Shown here: one piece after another, positions 1 through 9,131 of the stretch
Position numbering within the stretch: the stretch's first letter is position 1
How the letters are laid out: each line of letters opens with the position of its first letter
Source: Hydrogenophaga sp. NFH-34
Lineage (GTDB): Bacteria > Pseudomonadota > Gammaproteobacteria > Burkholderiales > Burkholderiaceae_C
Direction of reading: 5' to 3'
DNA: 64,000 nt
Assembly: GCF_021401345.1 (NCBI RefSeq)
Contig: NZ_JACBGE010000025.1
Coordinates: 24,855 to 88,854, forward strand
Translations under genes and position numbers: made by a program
The notes under the pieces: model-generated
What the model saw: only the letters and a program-made list of their open reading frames with translations
Told to the model about the DNA's origin: nothing
The model's database searches: none

Positions 1-491
1 AGCGTGCGTTCGGGGTCGACCCCGAACTCGCGCATCAGTTCGTGCAGCATGAGCGGGCTGGGCTTGCCAGCGGTTTCATCCGCCGTACGGGACCCGTCAA
101 AAACCCCCTGCAGTTCGACCGCCTGCAAAGCCTCATCCAGCCCGCGGCGGCTTTTGCCGGTGGCCACCGTCAACCAGTGATGGCGCGCCTTGAGCGCGGC
201 CAGCATGGGCAAAACCCCGTCAAACAGGCTGATGGCGTTCTGACTCTGCCCGTAGTGGTGACGGTAGCGCTCGCCCAACAAGGGGTATTTTTCGGGAGGC
301 ACATCCGGCGCGGCATGCGCCAGGGCCTGCATCAGGCCCATGCCGATGACGTAGCTGGCCGCCTGCTGGCTGGGCATGGCACCGCCCACGTCTTTCACGG
401 CTGCCTGAATGCACCGCACGATCACTGCCGTGGAATCAAACAGCGTGCCATCCCAGTCAAAGGCGATCAGGTCAAATTGTCGAGGGCGCAT
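1..491 (-). CDS. HAD-family hydrolase, phosphoglycolate phosphatase-like (partial, C-terminus outside window)
   Basis: Cytosolic Mg-dependent phosphatase of the HAD-IA subfamily. The first 163 residues are visible and begin with ATG at 491. Motif I is FDWDGT (nucleophile Asp12, general acid Asp14), and a motif II-type VATGKS lies near residues 109-115. The alpha-helical cap region between them is present; motifs III and IV lie beyond the window edge. Gph-like phosphatases hydrolyse phosphoglycolate or related small phosphate esters. The true substrate cannot be read from this fragment. HAD hydrolases of this type often follow rluC in Burkholderiales; here an H-NS-like gene lies between the two. 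Family sure, substrate unsure. Confidence 0.85.
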   Translation of the reverse strand, partial: MRPRQFDLIAFDWDGTLFDSTAVIVRCIQAAVKDVGGAMPSQQAASYVIGMGLMQALAHAAPDVPPEKYPLLGERYRHHYGQSQNAISLFDGVLPMLAALKARHHWLTVATGKSRRGLDEALQAVELQGVFDGSRTADETAGKPSPLMLHELMREFGVDPERT

Positions 492-640
492 CAGTTACCC
501 CACCTTCTGCGGCTTGGGCAGGGCCCAATCCGACATACCATTGCTTGCCAAGCCTTGCCGATACAACCCGCATGTTTCAAATCGTCACAAATCAAGCAAC
601 CGCGAACCAATAGACCATTCAATGCATTTCTGTTGGCCAT

Positions 641-664
641 AGAAAAAGCGCCCGAAGGCGCTTT
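641..664 (-). terminator. Rho-independent terminator of the H-NS-like gene
   Basis: Perfect 8-bp stem AAAGCGCC/GGCGCTTT with a UUCG loop on the minus strand, followed by a short T run. It sits 16 nt past the stop of the H-NS-like gene, so that gene is probably not co-transcribed with the downstream phosphatase. Confidence 0.85.
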
Positions 665-680
665 GCATCGGTCAGGGCGA

Positions 681-980
681 TCAAATGCGGAAATCTTCAA
701 TGCTCTTGCCAGAAGCCAGCACCGCCTTGACCCATTCCGGCTTGCGACCCGGGCCGCCCGCCCAAAGTTCCCCGTTGGGGCCCCGGTATTTGGCGGCCGA
801 CTTGGCTTTGCCCGCCTTGCGGGTACCCCCCGCAGCACCCAGATCGGCAACCGTAATGCCGTATTCTTTCATTTTGGCCTTGATGTCCGCAATCACGGAG
901 GCCAGTTCATCCTTGCGGGCCTGTTCGGCCTGCGCCATCAGCGCTTGGGCTTGCGCCATCAGTTCGGAATAGCTTGCCAT
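681..980 (-). CDS. H-NS-like histone family DNA-binding protein
   Basis: Small 99-residue nucleoid-associated protein of the H-NS/BpH3 family common in Burkholderiales. These proteins silence AT-rich DNA. Residues 1-45 form a charged, Ala-rich helical stretch suited to coiled-coil oligomerisation. A Lys/Ala-rich linker follows (about 52-64). The C-terminal DNA-binding core has the family signature, here WAGGPGRKPEW at residues 73-83, which contains the GR-type loop that enters the minor groove. The ATG at 980 is preceded by AAGGAA. The 64-bp gap to rluC and the hairpin just downstream suggest a single-gene transcript. Whether it is a main H-NS or an accessory paralogue cannot be told from one locus. 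Confidence 0.9.
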   Translation of the reverse strand: MASYSELMAQAQALMAQAEQARKDELASVIADIKAKMKEYGITVADLGAAGGTRKAGKAKSAAKYRGPNGELWAGGPGRKPEWVKAVLASGKSIEDFRI

Positions 981-1044
981 TGACGTTCCTTAAATTGTTT
1001 AATCTTGACTTTCACCAGCACCAACGATGCTGCCTGCATTTTAA

Positions 1045-2019
1045 TCACAAACCCGCCCACCTCTGCAGCTCCCCAGGCAATTCGGAGCACAATTCCATGC
1101 TTGCCCCGGTCACCGGATGGGCGATTCGCAATCGCCAGGCATGCAGAAACATGCGGCGCAATCCCGCCCGGGCCAATTCCCGATTGAATGCAAAATCCCC
1201 ATACTTTTCATCCCCGGCGATCGGATAGCCGGCACTGGCCAGATGCACGCGGATCTGGTGGGTCCGCCCCGTCTTGATCGTCACCTCCAGCAAGCTCAAC
1301 GGCCCCAGCGCGGCCACGGGCACGCCCAGCCCCTCCGCAGCCCCTCGCACCTTGACCAGCGTCACCGAACGCATGCCATCCGGATCGTCCCGCCCAGTGA
1401 CGCGCACGCGGCGTTCACCATCGGCCAACAGGTATTTGATCAACGGTTGATCCAACACCTTCAGGCGAGTCGGCCAGGCGCCTTTGACCAGCGCCAGATA
1501 GGTCTTGCCGGTTTCCCGCTCGCGAAACTGATCTTGCAGCGCCTTGAGGGCACTGCGCTTCTTTGCAATCAACAACAGGCCACTGGTTTCGCGGTCCAGG
1601 CGGTGCACCAGCTCCAGAAAACGCGCCTGCGGTCGCGCGCGACGAAGTTGCTCGATCACGCCGGAACTGACCCCGCTGCCACCGTGCACGGCCACCCCAG
1701 CCGGCTTGTCGATCGCCAGGAACGCCTCATCCTCATAAAGAACCGGGAATTCGCGGGCCGGTGCTGCCAGCGCCACATCGGGCTCGGCACGCTCCGCCAG
1801 ACGTACGGGCGGAATCCGCAACACGTCGCCAGCCTCCACACGGTCATCCGCCGAGACCCGCCCTTTGTTGCGACGCACCTCTCCCGATCGGATGATGCGG
1901 TAAATGTGGGTTTTGGGCACACCCTTGAGGTGCCGGATCAGGTAGTTGTCCAGCCGCTGCCCGGCCGACTCCGCGTCGACCGTCAGATGCCGGACCGCAG
2001 CGGGTGTTGAAGGCGTCAT
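1045..2019 (-). CDS. rluC: 23S rRNA pseudouridine(955/2504/2580) synthase RluC
   Basis: RluA-family pseudouridine synthase, which isomerises uridines of 23S rRNA in the large ribosomal subunit. I chose the ATG at 2019 (324 aa) because the family N-terminus begins shortly before the S4 RNA-binding domain (about residues 20-75, QRLDNYLIR onward). An in-frame ATG 11 codons upstream lies closer to the promoter and looks less likely. The catalytic motif HRLDRETSG is present with Asp142, preceded by the IDKPAG strand. The C-terminal TGRTHQIRVH and GD-YG blocks typical of RluC/RluD are also there. It is transcribed divergently from rne, a standard beta/gamma-proteobacterial arrangement. RluC is preferred over RluD because of the rne neighbourhood. 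Confidence 0.93.
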   Translation of the reverse strand: MTPSTPAAVRHLTVDAESAGQRLDNYLIRHLKGVPKTHIYRIIRSGEVRRNKGRVSADDRVEAGDVLRIPPVRLAERAEPDVALAAPAREFPVLYEDEAFLAIDKPAGVAVHGGSGVSSGVIEQLRRARPQARFLELVHRLDRETSGLLLIAKKRSALKALQDQFRERETGKTYLALVKGAWPTRLKVLDQPLIKYLLADGERRVRVTGRDDPDGMRSVTLVKVRGAAEGLGVPVAALGPLSLLEVTIKTGRTHQIRVHLASAGYPIAGDEKYGDFAFNRELARAGLRRMFLHAWRLRIAHPVTGASMELCSELPGELQRWAGL

Positions 2020-2060
2020 GCAGATTCCGAAAAAGCCGCGCCACGCGGCCAAGGCTGCGC

Positions 2061-2088
2061 ACTATAATGCACCGGACCCACCGATCAA
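2061..2088 (-). promoter_or_regulatory. Putative sigma70 promoter for rluC
   Basis: On the minus strand, TTGATC (2083-2088) and TATAGT (2061-2066) are separated by 16 bp, about 40 nt upstream of the rluC start. A TATAAT also reads on the plus strand here (2063-2068), but no -35 pairs with it. Confidence 0.45.
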
Positions 2089-2620
2089 TGTAAGTGGTTG
2101 ATTTGCTTGAGTTTACGGCAATCATCCGGCAGCCCACCTCCCGGCAGCCCCCATCATCACATTGTCCGACGGGTCGAGATGGCCACCGCCTCCCAGGCCC
2201 CGGCGGCGCTTCCTGCCTTGCGAGACGAATCCGCAGGCCGGCGGCGCGACTGCCAGGCTGGCTGGCGACCGTGAATCGAACGAGACTCGCAAACCGAATA
2301 CGGAATACCCCAATCGGTCAGCCCGGCTTCCCGCCCGGCTGACCGAGGATCCAGTGAAGACAGCCTGGCCCACGGACAGATCAAAGATGCCGATCCCCTT
2401 CAAGCCCGCCCTGTTCACCCGGCTCCACGCGCCTACGTCCTGACTTGGCGCGGCAACGCAGCGTTTGGGCCTTACAACGCCCGCGCCCTGATGCGTCGCC
2501 GCCCGCCCCGCCAGCGACTCTCCGGCAATTCCTCCTTTGTTTGCGCCCTCGCCAGGCTCCGGCCTCCGGTGCCCGGGTTTCGACCCTGGCAACTGAAGTT
2601 CAACGCGAAGGAAACGCAAC
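2089..2620 (+). promoter_or_regulatory. Long rne leader / intergenic region without a gene
   Basis: More than 500 bases separate the rluC promoter from the rne start with no convincing coding frame. The stretch contains a strong hairpin (2314-2346) and, close to the rne ribosome-binding site, a shorter imperfect stem (GCCCGGGT pairing with ACCCTGGC around 2570-2592 with one mismatch). Escherichia coli rne has a long 5' UTR through which RNase E controls its own mRNA. The length and structure here fit the same idea, but no sequence element is recognisably shared. I could not place the rne transcription start with confidence. Confidence 0.45.
2314..2346 (+). other. 10-bp hairpin in the rne leader
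   Basis: Perfect inverted repeat TCGGTCAGCC / GGCTGACCGA with a 13-nt loop. There is no T run after it, so it is not a terminator. It lies about 275 nt upstream of the rne start codon. Confidence 0.6.
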
Positions 2621-5491
2621 ATGAAGCGCATGCTGATCAATGCCACGCAGGCGGAAGAGCGCCGGCTGGCCATCGTGGACGGGCAGAAACTGCTCGACTA
2701 CGAAATCGAAATCGAAGGGCGCGAACAGCGCAAGGGCAACATCTACAAGGCGGTGGTCACCCGCGTGGAGCCCTCGCTCGAAGCCTGTTTCGTCGACTAC
2801 GGCGAAGACCGCCACGGCTTCCTGCCATTCAAGGAAATTTCCAAGCAGTTCTTCCAGGGCAATGTGTCGCCGTCGCAGGCACGCATCAACGACGTGATCA
2901 AGGAAGGCCAGGAGCTGCTGGTCCAGGTCGAAAAGGAAGAGCGCGGCAACAAGGGCGCAGCCCTGACCACCTTCATCAGCCTGGCCGGCCGCTACGTGGT
3001 GCTGATGCCCAACAACCCGCGCGGCGGTGGCGTCAGCCGCCGCATCGAGGGCGAAGACCGCCAGGAACTCAAGGCCGCGCTGGACCAGCTGGAATACCCC
3101 AACGGCATGAGCATCATCGCCCGCACGGCCGGCATCGGCCGCGACGCGGCCGAACTGCAGTGGGACCTGAACTACCTGCTCAAGCTCTGGACCGCCATCG
3201 AAGGGGCTGGCAAAGCTGGCAAGGGCGCCTTCCTGATCTACCAGGAATCGAGCCTGGTGATCCGCGCCATCCGCGACTACTTCAACAGCGACATCGGTGA
3301 GATCCTGATCGACACCGACGACATCTTCGATCAGGCGCACCAGTTCATGGCGCATGTGATGCCCGAGCATGAGCACCGCGTGAAGCGCTACCGCGACGAC
3401 GCGCCACTGTTCAGCCGCTTCCAGATCGAGCACCAGATCGAGACCGCCTACAGCCGCATCGTGAACCTGCCCAGCGGCGGCGCCATCGTGATCGACCAGA
3501 CCGAAGCCCTGGTGGCCGTGGACGTGAACTCGGCACGCGCCATCAAGGGTGGCGACATCGAGGAAACCGCCACCCGCACCAACCTGGAAGCCGCCGACGA
3601 AGTGGCACGCCAGGCCCGCCTGCGCGACCTGGGCGGCCTGATCGTGATCGACTTCATCGACATGGAAGAGTCGAAGAACCGGCGCGAGGTCGAGAACCGC
3701 CTGCGCGACGCGCTGCGCCAGGACCGTGCCCGCGTGCAGTTCGGCTCCATCAGCAAGTTCGGCCTGCTCGAAATGAGCCGCCAGCGTCTGAAGCCCATGC
3801 TGAGCGAAGGCTCGTCCATCCCCTGCCCGCGCTGCGGCGGCTCCGGCCACATCCGCGACACCGAAAGCTCGGCACTGCAGATCCTGCGCGTGATCCAGGA
3901 GGAGTCGCTCAAGGACAGCACGGCCGCCGTGCTGGTGCAGGTGCCGGTCGAAGTGGCCAGCTTCCTGCTCAACGAGAAGCGCACCGAGATCACCAAGATC
4001 GAACTCAAGCAGCGCATCAACGTGCTGCTGGTGCCCAACAAGTCGCTGGACACGCCGAACTACAAGCTCGAACGCCTCAAGCACGACGACCCGCGCCTGG
4101 ACAACCTCGACTCCAGCTACAAGCTGGCAGAAGAAGTGGACGACGTGGCCAGCTTCACGCGCCGCAGCCAGGAGCGCACCAACAAGCAGGAACCGGTGAT
4201 CAAGGGCGTGCTGCCCGACGGCCCCGCTCCCGTGGCGGCGCCCAAGCCCGAAGCGGTGGCGGCTGCGCCCGTGGTCGCCCCGGTGGCACCGGCTCCCAAG
4301 CCGGCAGCACCGGCCGAACGCGGCTTCTTCGGCTGGCTCAAGAGCCTGTTCGGCGGACAACCCGCCGCAGCGCCCGCACCGGTGGCAGTGCCCGCTGCCG
4401 CCCCGGCAACCAGCAAGGACACTCGCAGCGATGGCAAGAGCCCCCGTGGCGACGGCCGAGGCCGTGGCGGCCGCAGCGAGGCCCGCGGCGACCAGCCTCG
4501 CGGCGAAGGACGTTCGGGCAACCGCCCCCCGCGGGAAGGTCGCAACAACGAAGGCCGCGGCGAAGGGCGCCTGCAGGGTGAGCAACGCCGCTCACCGGAA
4601 GGCCAGCGTGAAGAGAACCCGCGTCAGGGCCGCAATGGCCAACCCCGGCGCGAAGGCCGCCGGGATGCGGCCCCCGTGGCGGAAGCCCAGAATGCCGACA
4701 TGCTGGGCGTGTCCCAGGTGTCCGCACCGGCAGGCACCGACAACGACGCGGCACAGGACAACCAGCGCCGCGATCGCCGCGGCCGCAGTGATCGCCGTCG
4801 CCAGGGCCCGGATGGCGAACCGTCGCAGCAAGCCAACATGCCCGCCGCCATCGCCGAAACGGCGCCCATGACCGCTGGCGAAACCGCACAGACACCGGTG
4901 GAAGCGGCACCCACCATGGGCGACGAAGGTGCCCAGGACGGTGCACCGCGCGAACGCCGCAGCCGTGACCGCTATGGCCGCGACCGGCGCGACCGCCGCG
5001 AGCGGGGTGCACGCGATGCGGCTGCGCCCGAGACGGTGGTCGAAACCGATGCCGTTGCCGCAGAAACCAGCGATGTCGAGCAGGCACCGCCCACGCGCAG
5101 CTACTTCAAAGCCCCGGCGGCAGTGGCCCCGGTGACGGCTGAAGCGGCCCCCGCCCCCGAGCCCCAGGCACCGACGGCACCGCTGCTGGCAGCCGATCCC
5201 ATCGTGGTCACGCCGCCGGCCGTGGAGCCGGCGACGGGCCTGCCGCGCGTGCAACCCTTTGAACTCGCCCTGGAGGCGCTGCAACAGGTGGCACGCGACG
5301 GTGGGCTGGAATGGGTCAACTCCGATGCTGAGAAAGTGGCTCAGGTGCAGGCAGCCATCGCGGCAGAGCCGGCGCCCGTCCACGTTCCGCGTGAGCCGCG
5401 GCCGGTGGTGCTGGTGGACGAAGGTCCGCTGGTGCTGGTCGAAACGCGCAAAGACCTGCGTCAGGTCACACTGCCGTTCGAGACCCAGTAA
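2621..5491 (+). CDS. rne: Ribonuclease E
   Basis: Endoribonuclease that starts mRNA decay and processes rRNA and tRNA precursors; scaffold of the degradosome, usually at the inner membrane. Length 956 aa. The N-terminal half holds the S1 domain (about 35-120, [17 protein letters not shown]), the 5' sensor/RNase H region and the DNase I-like catalytic core with Asp in VDVNSAR (near 300) and VIDFIDM (near 345). The Zn-link CPRCGGSGH (about 402-410) tetramerises the enzyme. The C-terminal half is Pro/Ala-rich and disordered. It carries an amphipathic segment [12 protein letters not shown] (568-579), a likely membrane-targeting helix, then an Arg/Gly-rich RNA-binding region (about 600-720 and 780-820). 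Start supported by AAGGAA 7 nt upstream. Full length rather than short RNase G, because of the long tail. Confidence 0.97.
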   Translation: MKRMLINATQAEERRLAIVDGQKLLDYEIEIEGREQRKGNIYKAVVTRVEPSLEACFVDYGEDRHGFLPFKEISKQFFQGNVSPSQARINDVIKEGQELLVQVEKEERGNKGAALTTFISLAGRYVVLMPNNPRGGGVSRRIEGEDRQELKAALDQLEYPNGMSIIARTAGIGRDAAELQWDLNYLLKLWTAIEGAGKAGKGAFLIYQESSLVIRAIRDYFNSDIGEILIDTDDIFDQAHQFMAHVMPEHEHRVKRYRDDAPLFSRFQIEHQIETAYSRIVNLPSGGAIVIDQTEALVAVDVNSARAIKGGDIEETATRTNLEAADEVARQARLRDLGGLIVIDFIDMEESKNRREVENRLRDALRQDRARVQFGSISKFGLLEMSRQRLKPMLSEGSSIPCPRCGGSGHIRDTESSALQILRVIQEESLKDSTAAVLVQVPVEVASFLLNEKRTEITKIELKQRINVLLVPNKSLDTPNYKLERLKHDDPRLDNLDSSYKLAEEVDDVASFTRRSQERTNKQEPVIKGVLPDGPAPVAAPKPEAVAAAPVVAPVAPAPKPAAPAERGFFGWLKSLFGGQPAAAPAPVAVPAAAPATSKDTRSDGKSPRGDGRGRGGRSEARGDQPRGEGRSGNRPPREGRNNEGRGEGRLQGEQRRSPEGQREENPRQGRNGQPRREGRRDAAPVAEAQNADMLGVSQVSAPAGTDNDAAQDNQRRDRRGRSDRRRQGPDGEPSQQANMPAAIAETAPMTAGETAQTPVEAAPTMGDEGAQDGAPRERRSRDRYGRDRRDRRERGARDAAAPETVVETDAVAAETSDVEQAPPTRSYFKAPAAVAPVTAEAAPAPEPQAPTAPLLAADPIVVTPPAVEPATGLPRVQPFELALEALQQVARDGGLEWVNSDAEKVAQVQAAIAAEPAPVHVPREPRPVVLVDEGPLVLVETRKDLRQVTLPFETQ

Positions 5492-5510
5492 ACCCTGAAA
5501 GCCTCGCACC

Positions 5511-5547
5511 AACGCCAGCAGACCCCGGTCTGCTGGCGTTTTCTTTT
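5511..5547 (+). terminator. Rho-independent terminator of rne
   Basis: Stem AACGCCAGCAGAC / GGTCTGCTGGCGTT with a tiny C-rich loop and TTTTCTTTT after it, 19 nt past the rne stop. The roughly 200 bp from here to the end of hemY show no gene. Confidence 0.9.
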
Positions 5548-5751
5548 GCCTGGGCCGGCTGTGTGCGCCCTGCCTTTCCGGTCTGCCGGCCGCGCTGCTC
5601 GGGTCATCCTGAGCGCCGTTGTGCTGTCCTGCGAGCGCGCCTTCGGTAAGCGGCTATTGCAATGTCATGGCGGGCTCCCTGTGCAGAAGGCAGAACGCAA
5701 GGCAGAAAGACCACCAGTGAGGGAGGCACAGACGCCGCCCCCGCAAGGGCC

Positions 5752-7092
5752 TCAGTCGATCTGTGCTGCCTTTTTCCAGGCTGCCTGGGCCGCGGTGTCG
5801 TCGCCCCGCTCTTCAGCGAGTTGAGCGAGCGCACACCAGGTACGGCGCAAAAGCGTGGTGTCCTGCAGACTGTGGCTGGCCTGGCCGAGCAACTGGGCCG
5901 ATTTGCCCCAGAGCTGGCGCTGCTTGAACGCCTGGCCGGCCAGATACTGCAGAAACGGATTGCTCGGCCACTGGCGCTGCGCCTGCTCCAGGCGCCCCAG
6001 CCCGGCCGCGTCCAGATGGGGCAATCCGGGTTCCAACGCACGCACGAAATCGCGCCACTGGCTTTCACCCAGGGTTTCCAGGTGGGCCCAGAGCGGCTCG
6101 GTCCACGCCGAGAGCAGGCCGAAGGCCATCTCTCGGTCCGAAGCCTGCCAGTCCGGCGAATCGGCCCCGGGCTCTTCTGCGGAGAGGGCCAAACCGTTCA
6201 GGCGCGCCGCCGCTGCCAGAATCAATTCCGGCATGGCTTGCTCCCCGGTGTCCAATCGCGACCACACCGCCTGCAACTGGGACAGGTCGTGCGCGTCCCG
6301 CAGCGCGTCCATGGCCAGCCCGCGGACAACACTGCCCGCCACCTCGGGCGAGAAAGCCCGGTGCTTGGCCAGCAAACGGGCCACTTCCAGCGCTTCGAGC
6401 GTTTCGCCCGACATGCGGGCCACGCGCAGCTTCAGGCGCAAGGCCTGGATACGGCGGGCCGTGCCCTGGGGCAACTCCGCGAGCAAGTGGCGGGCGGTTT
6501 CGGGCCGCCGGTCTTCCACCGCCCAGCGCACAGCACGCAACAACGCCCCCTCGTGGGCTTCGGGGGCGCTGCGCGCCAGGGTCGGGTGCAACGCAGCCTG
6601 CAAATGGGTATCCCGGCTGCTGCGGTTCTGCAGGGCCTGCGCACTCTCGGCCGCCAGCAAGTGCGCCAGCAGTTGCAACTGCTGGCGCCGCGACCACTGG
6701 GCCGAGGGCATGCCGTTGAGCTGTTCCAGCGCCTGCAGCGCTGCCGACTGCGCCCGCACAAAGCGACCGGCCAGTTGGTGGGACAGGGCATCCAACACCG
6801 CGGCCACCGCCCCCCGCTCCACCTGCTGGTCACGCCAGCGGCGCGCCTGCGAAGGCAGATCACGCAGCACCGACAGCCCGCGCAAGGCCAGATGGATCAC
6901 CACGAACGTGGCCACCAGAACGAACAGCACAAAGTTGAAAGAGACGTCGAAGCGGTAAGGAGGCCAGAACAGCGAGAACGTCGCCTGGTTGTCCCCCATC
7001 AGCAGTGCCAGCGCCACCGCCACGGCCGCCAGCCCCAGCAGCAGGAACACGCTGCGCATGGCCATTCCGCGCTGGCTGCGGCGAACCTTCAT
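5752..7092 (-). CDS. hemY: HemY-like tetratricopeptide membrane protein
   Basis: Inner-membrane protein of the proteobacterial HemY_N family, last gene of the hemCDXY cluster. Despite its name it is not the protoporphyrinogen oxidase HemY of Bacillus. It is thought to help late tetrapyrrole synthesis, but its biochemical role is unsettled. Length 446 aa. Two membrane segments lie at about residues 13-33 and 50-70, with the conserved WPPYRFDVSFNF loop between them. The rest is helical TPR-like repeats (about 85-440) predicted outside the membrane. The ATG at 7092 overlaps the hemX stop (TGATG), indicating translational coupling. An alternative start at the MAMRSV methionine would break that overlap. 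Confidence 0.88.
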   Translation of the reverse strand: MKVRRSQRGMAMRSVFLLLGLAAVAVALALLMGDNQATFSLFWPPYRFDVSFNFVLFVLVATFVVIHLALRGLSVLRDLPSQARRWRDQQVERGAVAAVLDALSHQLAGRFVRAQSAALQALEQLNGMPSAQWSRRQQLQLLAHLLAAESAQALQNRSSRDTHLQAALHPTLARSAPEAHEGALLRAVRWAVEDRRPETARHLLAELPQGTARRIQALRLKLRVARMSGETLEALEVARLLAKHRAFSPEVAGSVVRGLAMDALRDAHDLSQLQAVWSRLDTGEQAMPELILAAAARLNGLALSAEEPGADSPDWQASDREMAFGLLSAWTEPLWAHLETLGESQWRDFVRALEPGLPHLDAAGLGRLEQAQRQWPSNPFLQYLAGQAFKQRQLWGKSAQLLGQASHSLQDTTLLRRTWCALAQLAEERGDDTAAQAAWKKAAQID

Positions 7093-8249
7093 CAGCGACC
7101 CCCTGCGGCGACGGCCAAGGCCGCCAGGCTCTCGTCGGGCCGGGGCAATTCGGTCACCAGCAGCGCTTCGCGCACCTGGGCCACGTGCTTGCGGGCGCTC
7201 TCAACCGCCGGCGTGCGGCCATCAAAATACCGCCTCAGCGCCGCATCGATGGCCGCCAGGTCGGTCTGCGCGGCCCCCATGTGCCGGGCCAACAAAGCCA
7301 GGCGGGCATTGAGCAGTTTGAGCTTGAGGTTTTCCCGGAGGAAAAACGCCTGCTCGGGGGCCAGCAGCACGGCTTCGGGGTGGTCGATGCGGCTGACACG
7401 CACCAGATCACGCCCGCTGCGCAACACTTCGGTCACCACCCGGGTGCCCCAAGCCCGCAAGGTCTCCTGCCAGCCAGCGTCGGACGGCGGGCCTTCTGCG
7501 GCGGCCTGGGCCGGTACTGTGTCCGCCTTCGGCGGCGACGTGCGATCAGGCGCGACCACCGGCCCCTCAGCCGATGCTGGCGCTGCGGACTGAGGCCCGA
7601 CTTCGTTGATCACCGGCCACTCGTCGACCTGACGCGCCAGCTCGTCCAGCCGCAGCGCGAGCGAGGGAATGTCGGCCACCGAGGCACTGCGAATGCGGTC
7701 AATGTCCCGTGCGATGGCCCGCTGCACCGGATTCAGGCGCGGTTGCGCTGCGCGCCCAATGCGCTGGTCGGCGGCCTGCAAGGCCGAGACCAACGGCTGC
7801 GTGCTGCCTGTCAATTGGGCTTGCTGCTGGGCCAGACGCAGCGCCGATTCGATTTCTTCGACCAGTGTGTCGTCGCGGGTCCGCGACAGCGCAAGCATGA
7901 GCTCTTCCAACTGGGTGCGCTGCAGGCTGACCTCGGACAACCGAACTTCAGCCACCGACAAGCGCGCCTGCAACTCCTGCGTCAGCGCTTCGGCCTGACC
8001 GGCCAGCGTGCGCGCCTCGACGGATTTGGAGAGACTCTCCTGGCTCTGGCGTGCCAGTTCCTGGCGCGCCGCATCGAGACGCTGCCACAGCATGGCACTG
8101 ATGGCCAGCGACAACAGGGCCACCAGCAGCGCCAGCGCCAATACCCACGACGCGCCCGAACGGGAAGCCGACACAGGCACGGCAGAGGCCCCGGCCGAAG
8201 GCAGCGGCGACACGGGCGGTGGAGAAGAAGGGGGGGCGGAAGAGCTCAT
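7092..8249 (-). CDS. hemX: HemX-like membrane protein (uroporphyrinogen-III C-methyltransferase family annotation)
   Basis: Bitopic inner-membrane protein of the proteobacterial HemX family, 385 aa. It is often mis-named as uroporphyrinogen methyltransferase, but no SAM-binding methyltransferase motif is visible. Residues 1-34 are a Pro/Ser-rich cytoplasmic tail and 35-55 a membrane helix. Residues 56-120 are strongly heptad-like coiled coil (Gln/Glu/Leu-rich). A helical periplasmic domain follows. The ATG at 8249 overlaps the hemD stop in ATGA, which fixes the start despite an open frame extending 66 codons further upstream. The role is probably scaffolding or supporting the heme branch together with HemY; exact function unknown. 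Confidence 0.85.
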   Translation of the reverse strand: MSSSAPPSSPPPVSPLPSAGASAVPVSASRSGASWVLALALLVALLSLAISAMLWQRLDAARQELARQSQESLSKSVEARTLAGQAEALTQELQARLSVAEVRLSEVSLQRTQLEELMLALSRTRDDTLVEEIESALRLAQQQAQLTGSTQPLVSALQAADQRIGRAAQPRLNPVQRAIARDIDRIRSASVADIPSLALRLDELARQVDEWPVINEVGPQSAAPASAEGPVVAPDRTSPPKADTVPAQAAAEGPPSDAGWQETLRAWGTRVVTEVLRSGRDLVRVSRIDHPEAVLLAPEQAFFLRENLKLKLLNARLALLARHMGAAQTDLAAIDAALRRYFDGRTPAVESARKHVAQVREALLVTELPRPDESLAALAVAAGGR

Positions 8250-9097
8250 GGCAGGCGTGATACCGATTCTAGGGCCCGCGTCACGTCGGGCGGCGCCGGT
8301 CGCGCCTCCACCACGTGACCAAAGCCCGCCGCGCGCGCCGCTGCGGCAATGCGGGGATGGGTGGCCACGGCTCGGGCCCGGGACCAGTCGGCGCCAGGCA
8401 CCAGGCGGTCCAGTTGCGCCACCCCCTGGGAACTGCTGAACAGCCACAGACTGCCGTCGGTCTGAGCCGCCTGGGCGCGCGCCTGCTGCGCCGGCGTCCA
8501 GGCCGGCGCACCGCGCTCATAGGCCACGCAGGCCTCCACCTGCGCGCCGGCCTGCTGGCACTGCCGCATCAGCCAGTCACGCCCCTGGCCGGCCCACGCA
8601 CCCGGCGATGGCGCCGCCCGATCATCTCCCGCACCGCGCACCCACAGAATGCGCCAGCCTGGCCGAACCTGCGCCGCCACCACCGCCCAGAGGGCCTCCG
8701 AATCGAACTGGCCGGCGTCGGCCGCCGGCGCCTGGATACGGCCCTGCCAGCCAGCGGCCTGCAGCGATGAGGCCAGGCGTTGCGCCGTGCCCGGGCCAGG
8801 GGCCCACAACTGGGGACGAAGGTCTTCACCAGCGGCCGGCCAGATCGCTCCCGACAGGAAATGCGCCACCGCCGCGCCGCTCACAAACATCACCGCGTCG
8901 CAGTCCAGCCAATCCCGACGCCACGTCGCCAAGGCCTCCAGCGTCGCGCTGTCGCGTGGGGGGGCAATGGCCAGCAGAGGCAGGCTCTCGGCCGGCCAGC
9001 CATGCGCCAGCAAAGCCGCCAGCCACGCACCGGCTTCGTGCACCGGCCGCGTCAGCAGCACGGGAGGACGGTGGGCGGCGTCGGCCGGAGCGTTCAC
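8246..9097 (-). CDS. hemD: Uroporphyrinogen-III synthase
   Basis: Cytosolic enzyme that closes hydroxymethylbilane to uroporphyrinogen III with inversion of ring D, the step before the heme/siroheme split. Predicted 283 aa from a GTG at 9097, giving [18 protein letters not shown], where LLTRP is the usual first strand of the family. There is no ATG in a sensible position, and reading upstream enters the end of hemC in another frame. The two-lobed fold is hinted at by repeated Rossmann-like strands ([19 protein letters not shown]). HemD is poorly conserved, so the call rests on weak motifs plus position between hemC and hemX. Its end overlaps hemX by four bases. Confidence 0.88.
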   Translation of the reverse strand: MNAPADAAHRPPVLLTRPVHEAGAWLAALLAHGWPAESLPLLAIAPPRDSATLEALATWRRDWLDCDAVMFVSGAAVAHFLSGAIWPAAGEDLRPQLWAPGPGTAQRLASSLQAAGWQGRIQAPAADAGQFDSEALWAVVAAQVRPGWRILWVRGAGDDRAAPSPGAWAGQGRDWLMRQCQQAGAQVEACVAYERGAPAWTPAQQARAQAAQTDGSLWLFSSSQGVAQLDRLVPGADWSRARAVATHPRIAAAARAAGFGHVVEARPAPPDVTRALESVSRLP

Positions 9098-9131
9098 GCC
9101 AGGAGGTCCGCCAAGGGGCCCGTCACGCCGC

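Noticed and set aside
2162..2443. Possible small leader ORF before rne
   Set aside because: Pro/Arg-rich composition and no Shine-Dalgarno; treated as non-coding leader.
2122..2673. Possible gene in the rne leader on the minus strand
   Set aside because: Low-complexity Arg/Gly/Ala product overlapping the rne start, no ribosome-binding site or conserved features.
4400..5100. Arg/Gly/Pro-rich repeats in rne resembling DNA tandem repeats
   Set aside because: They are degenerate at DNA level and correspond to the disordered RNA-binding tail of RNase E.
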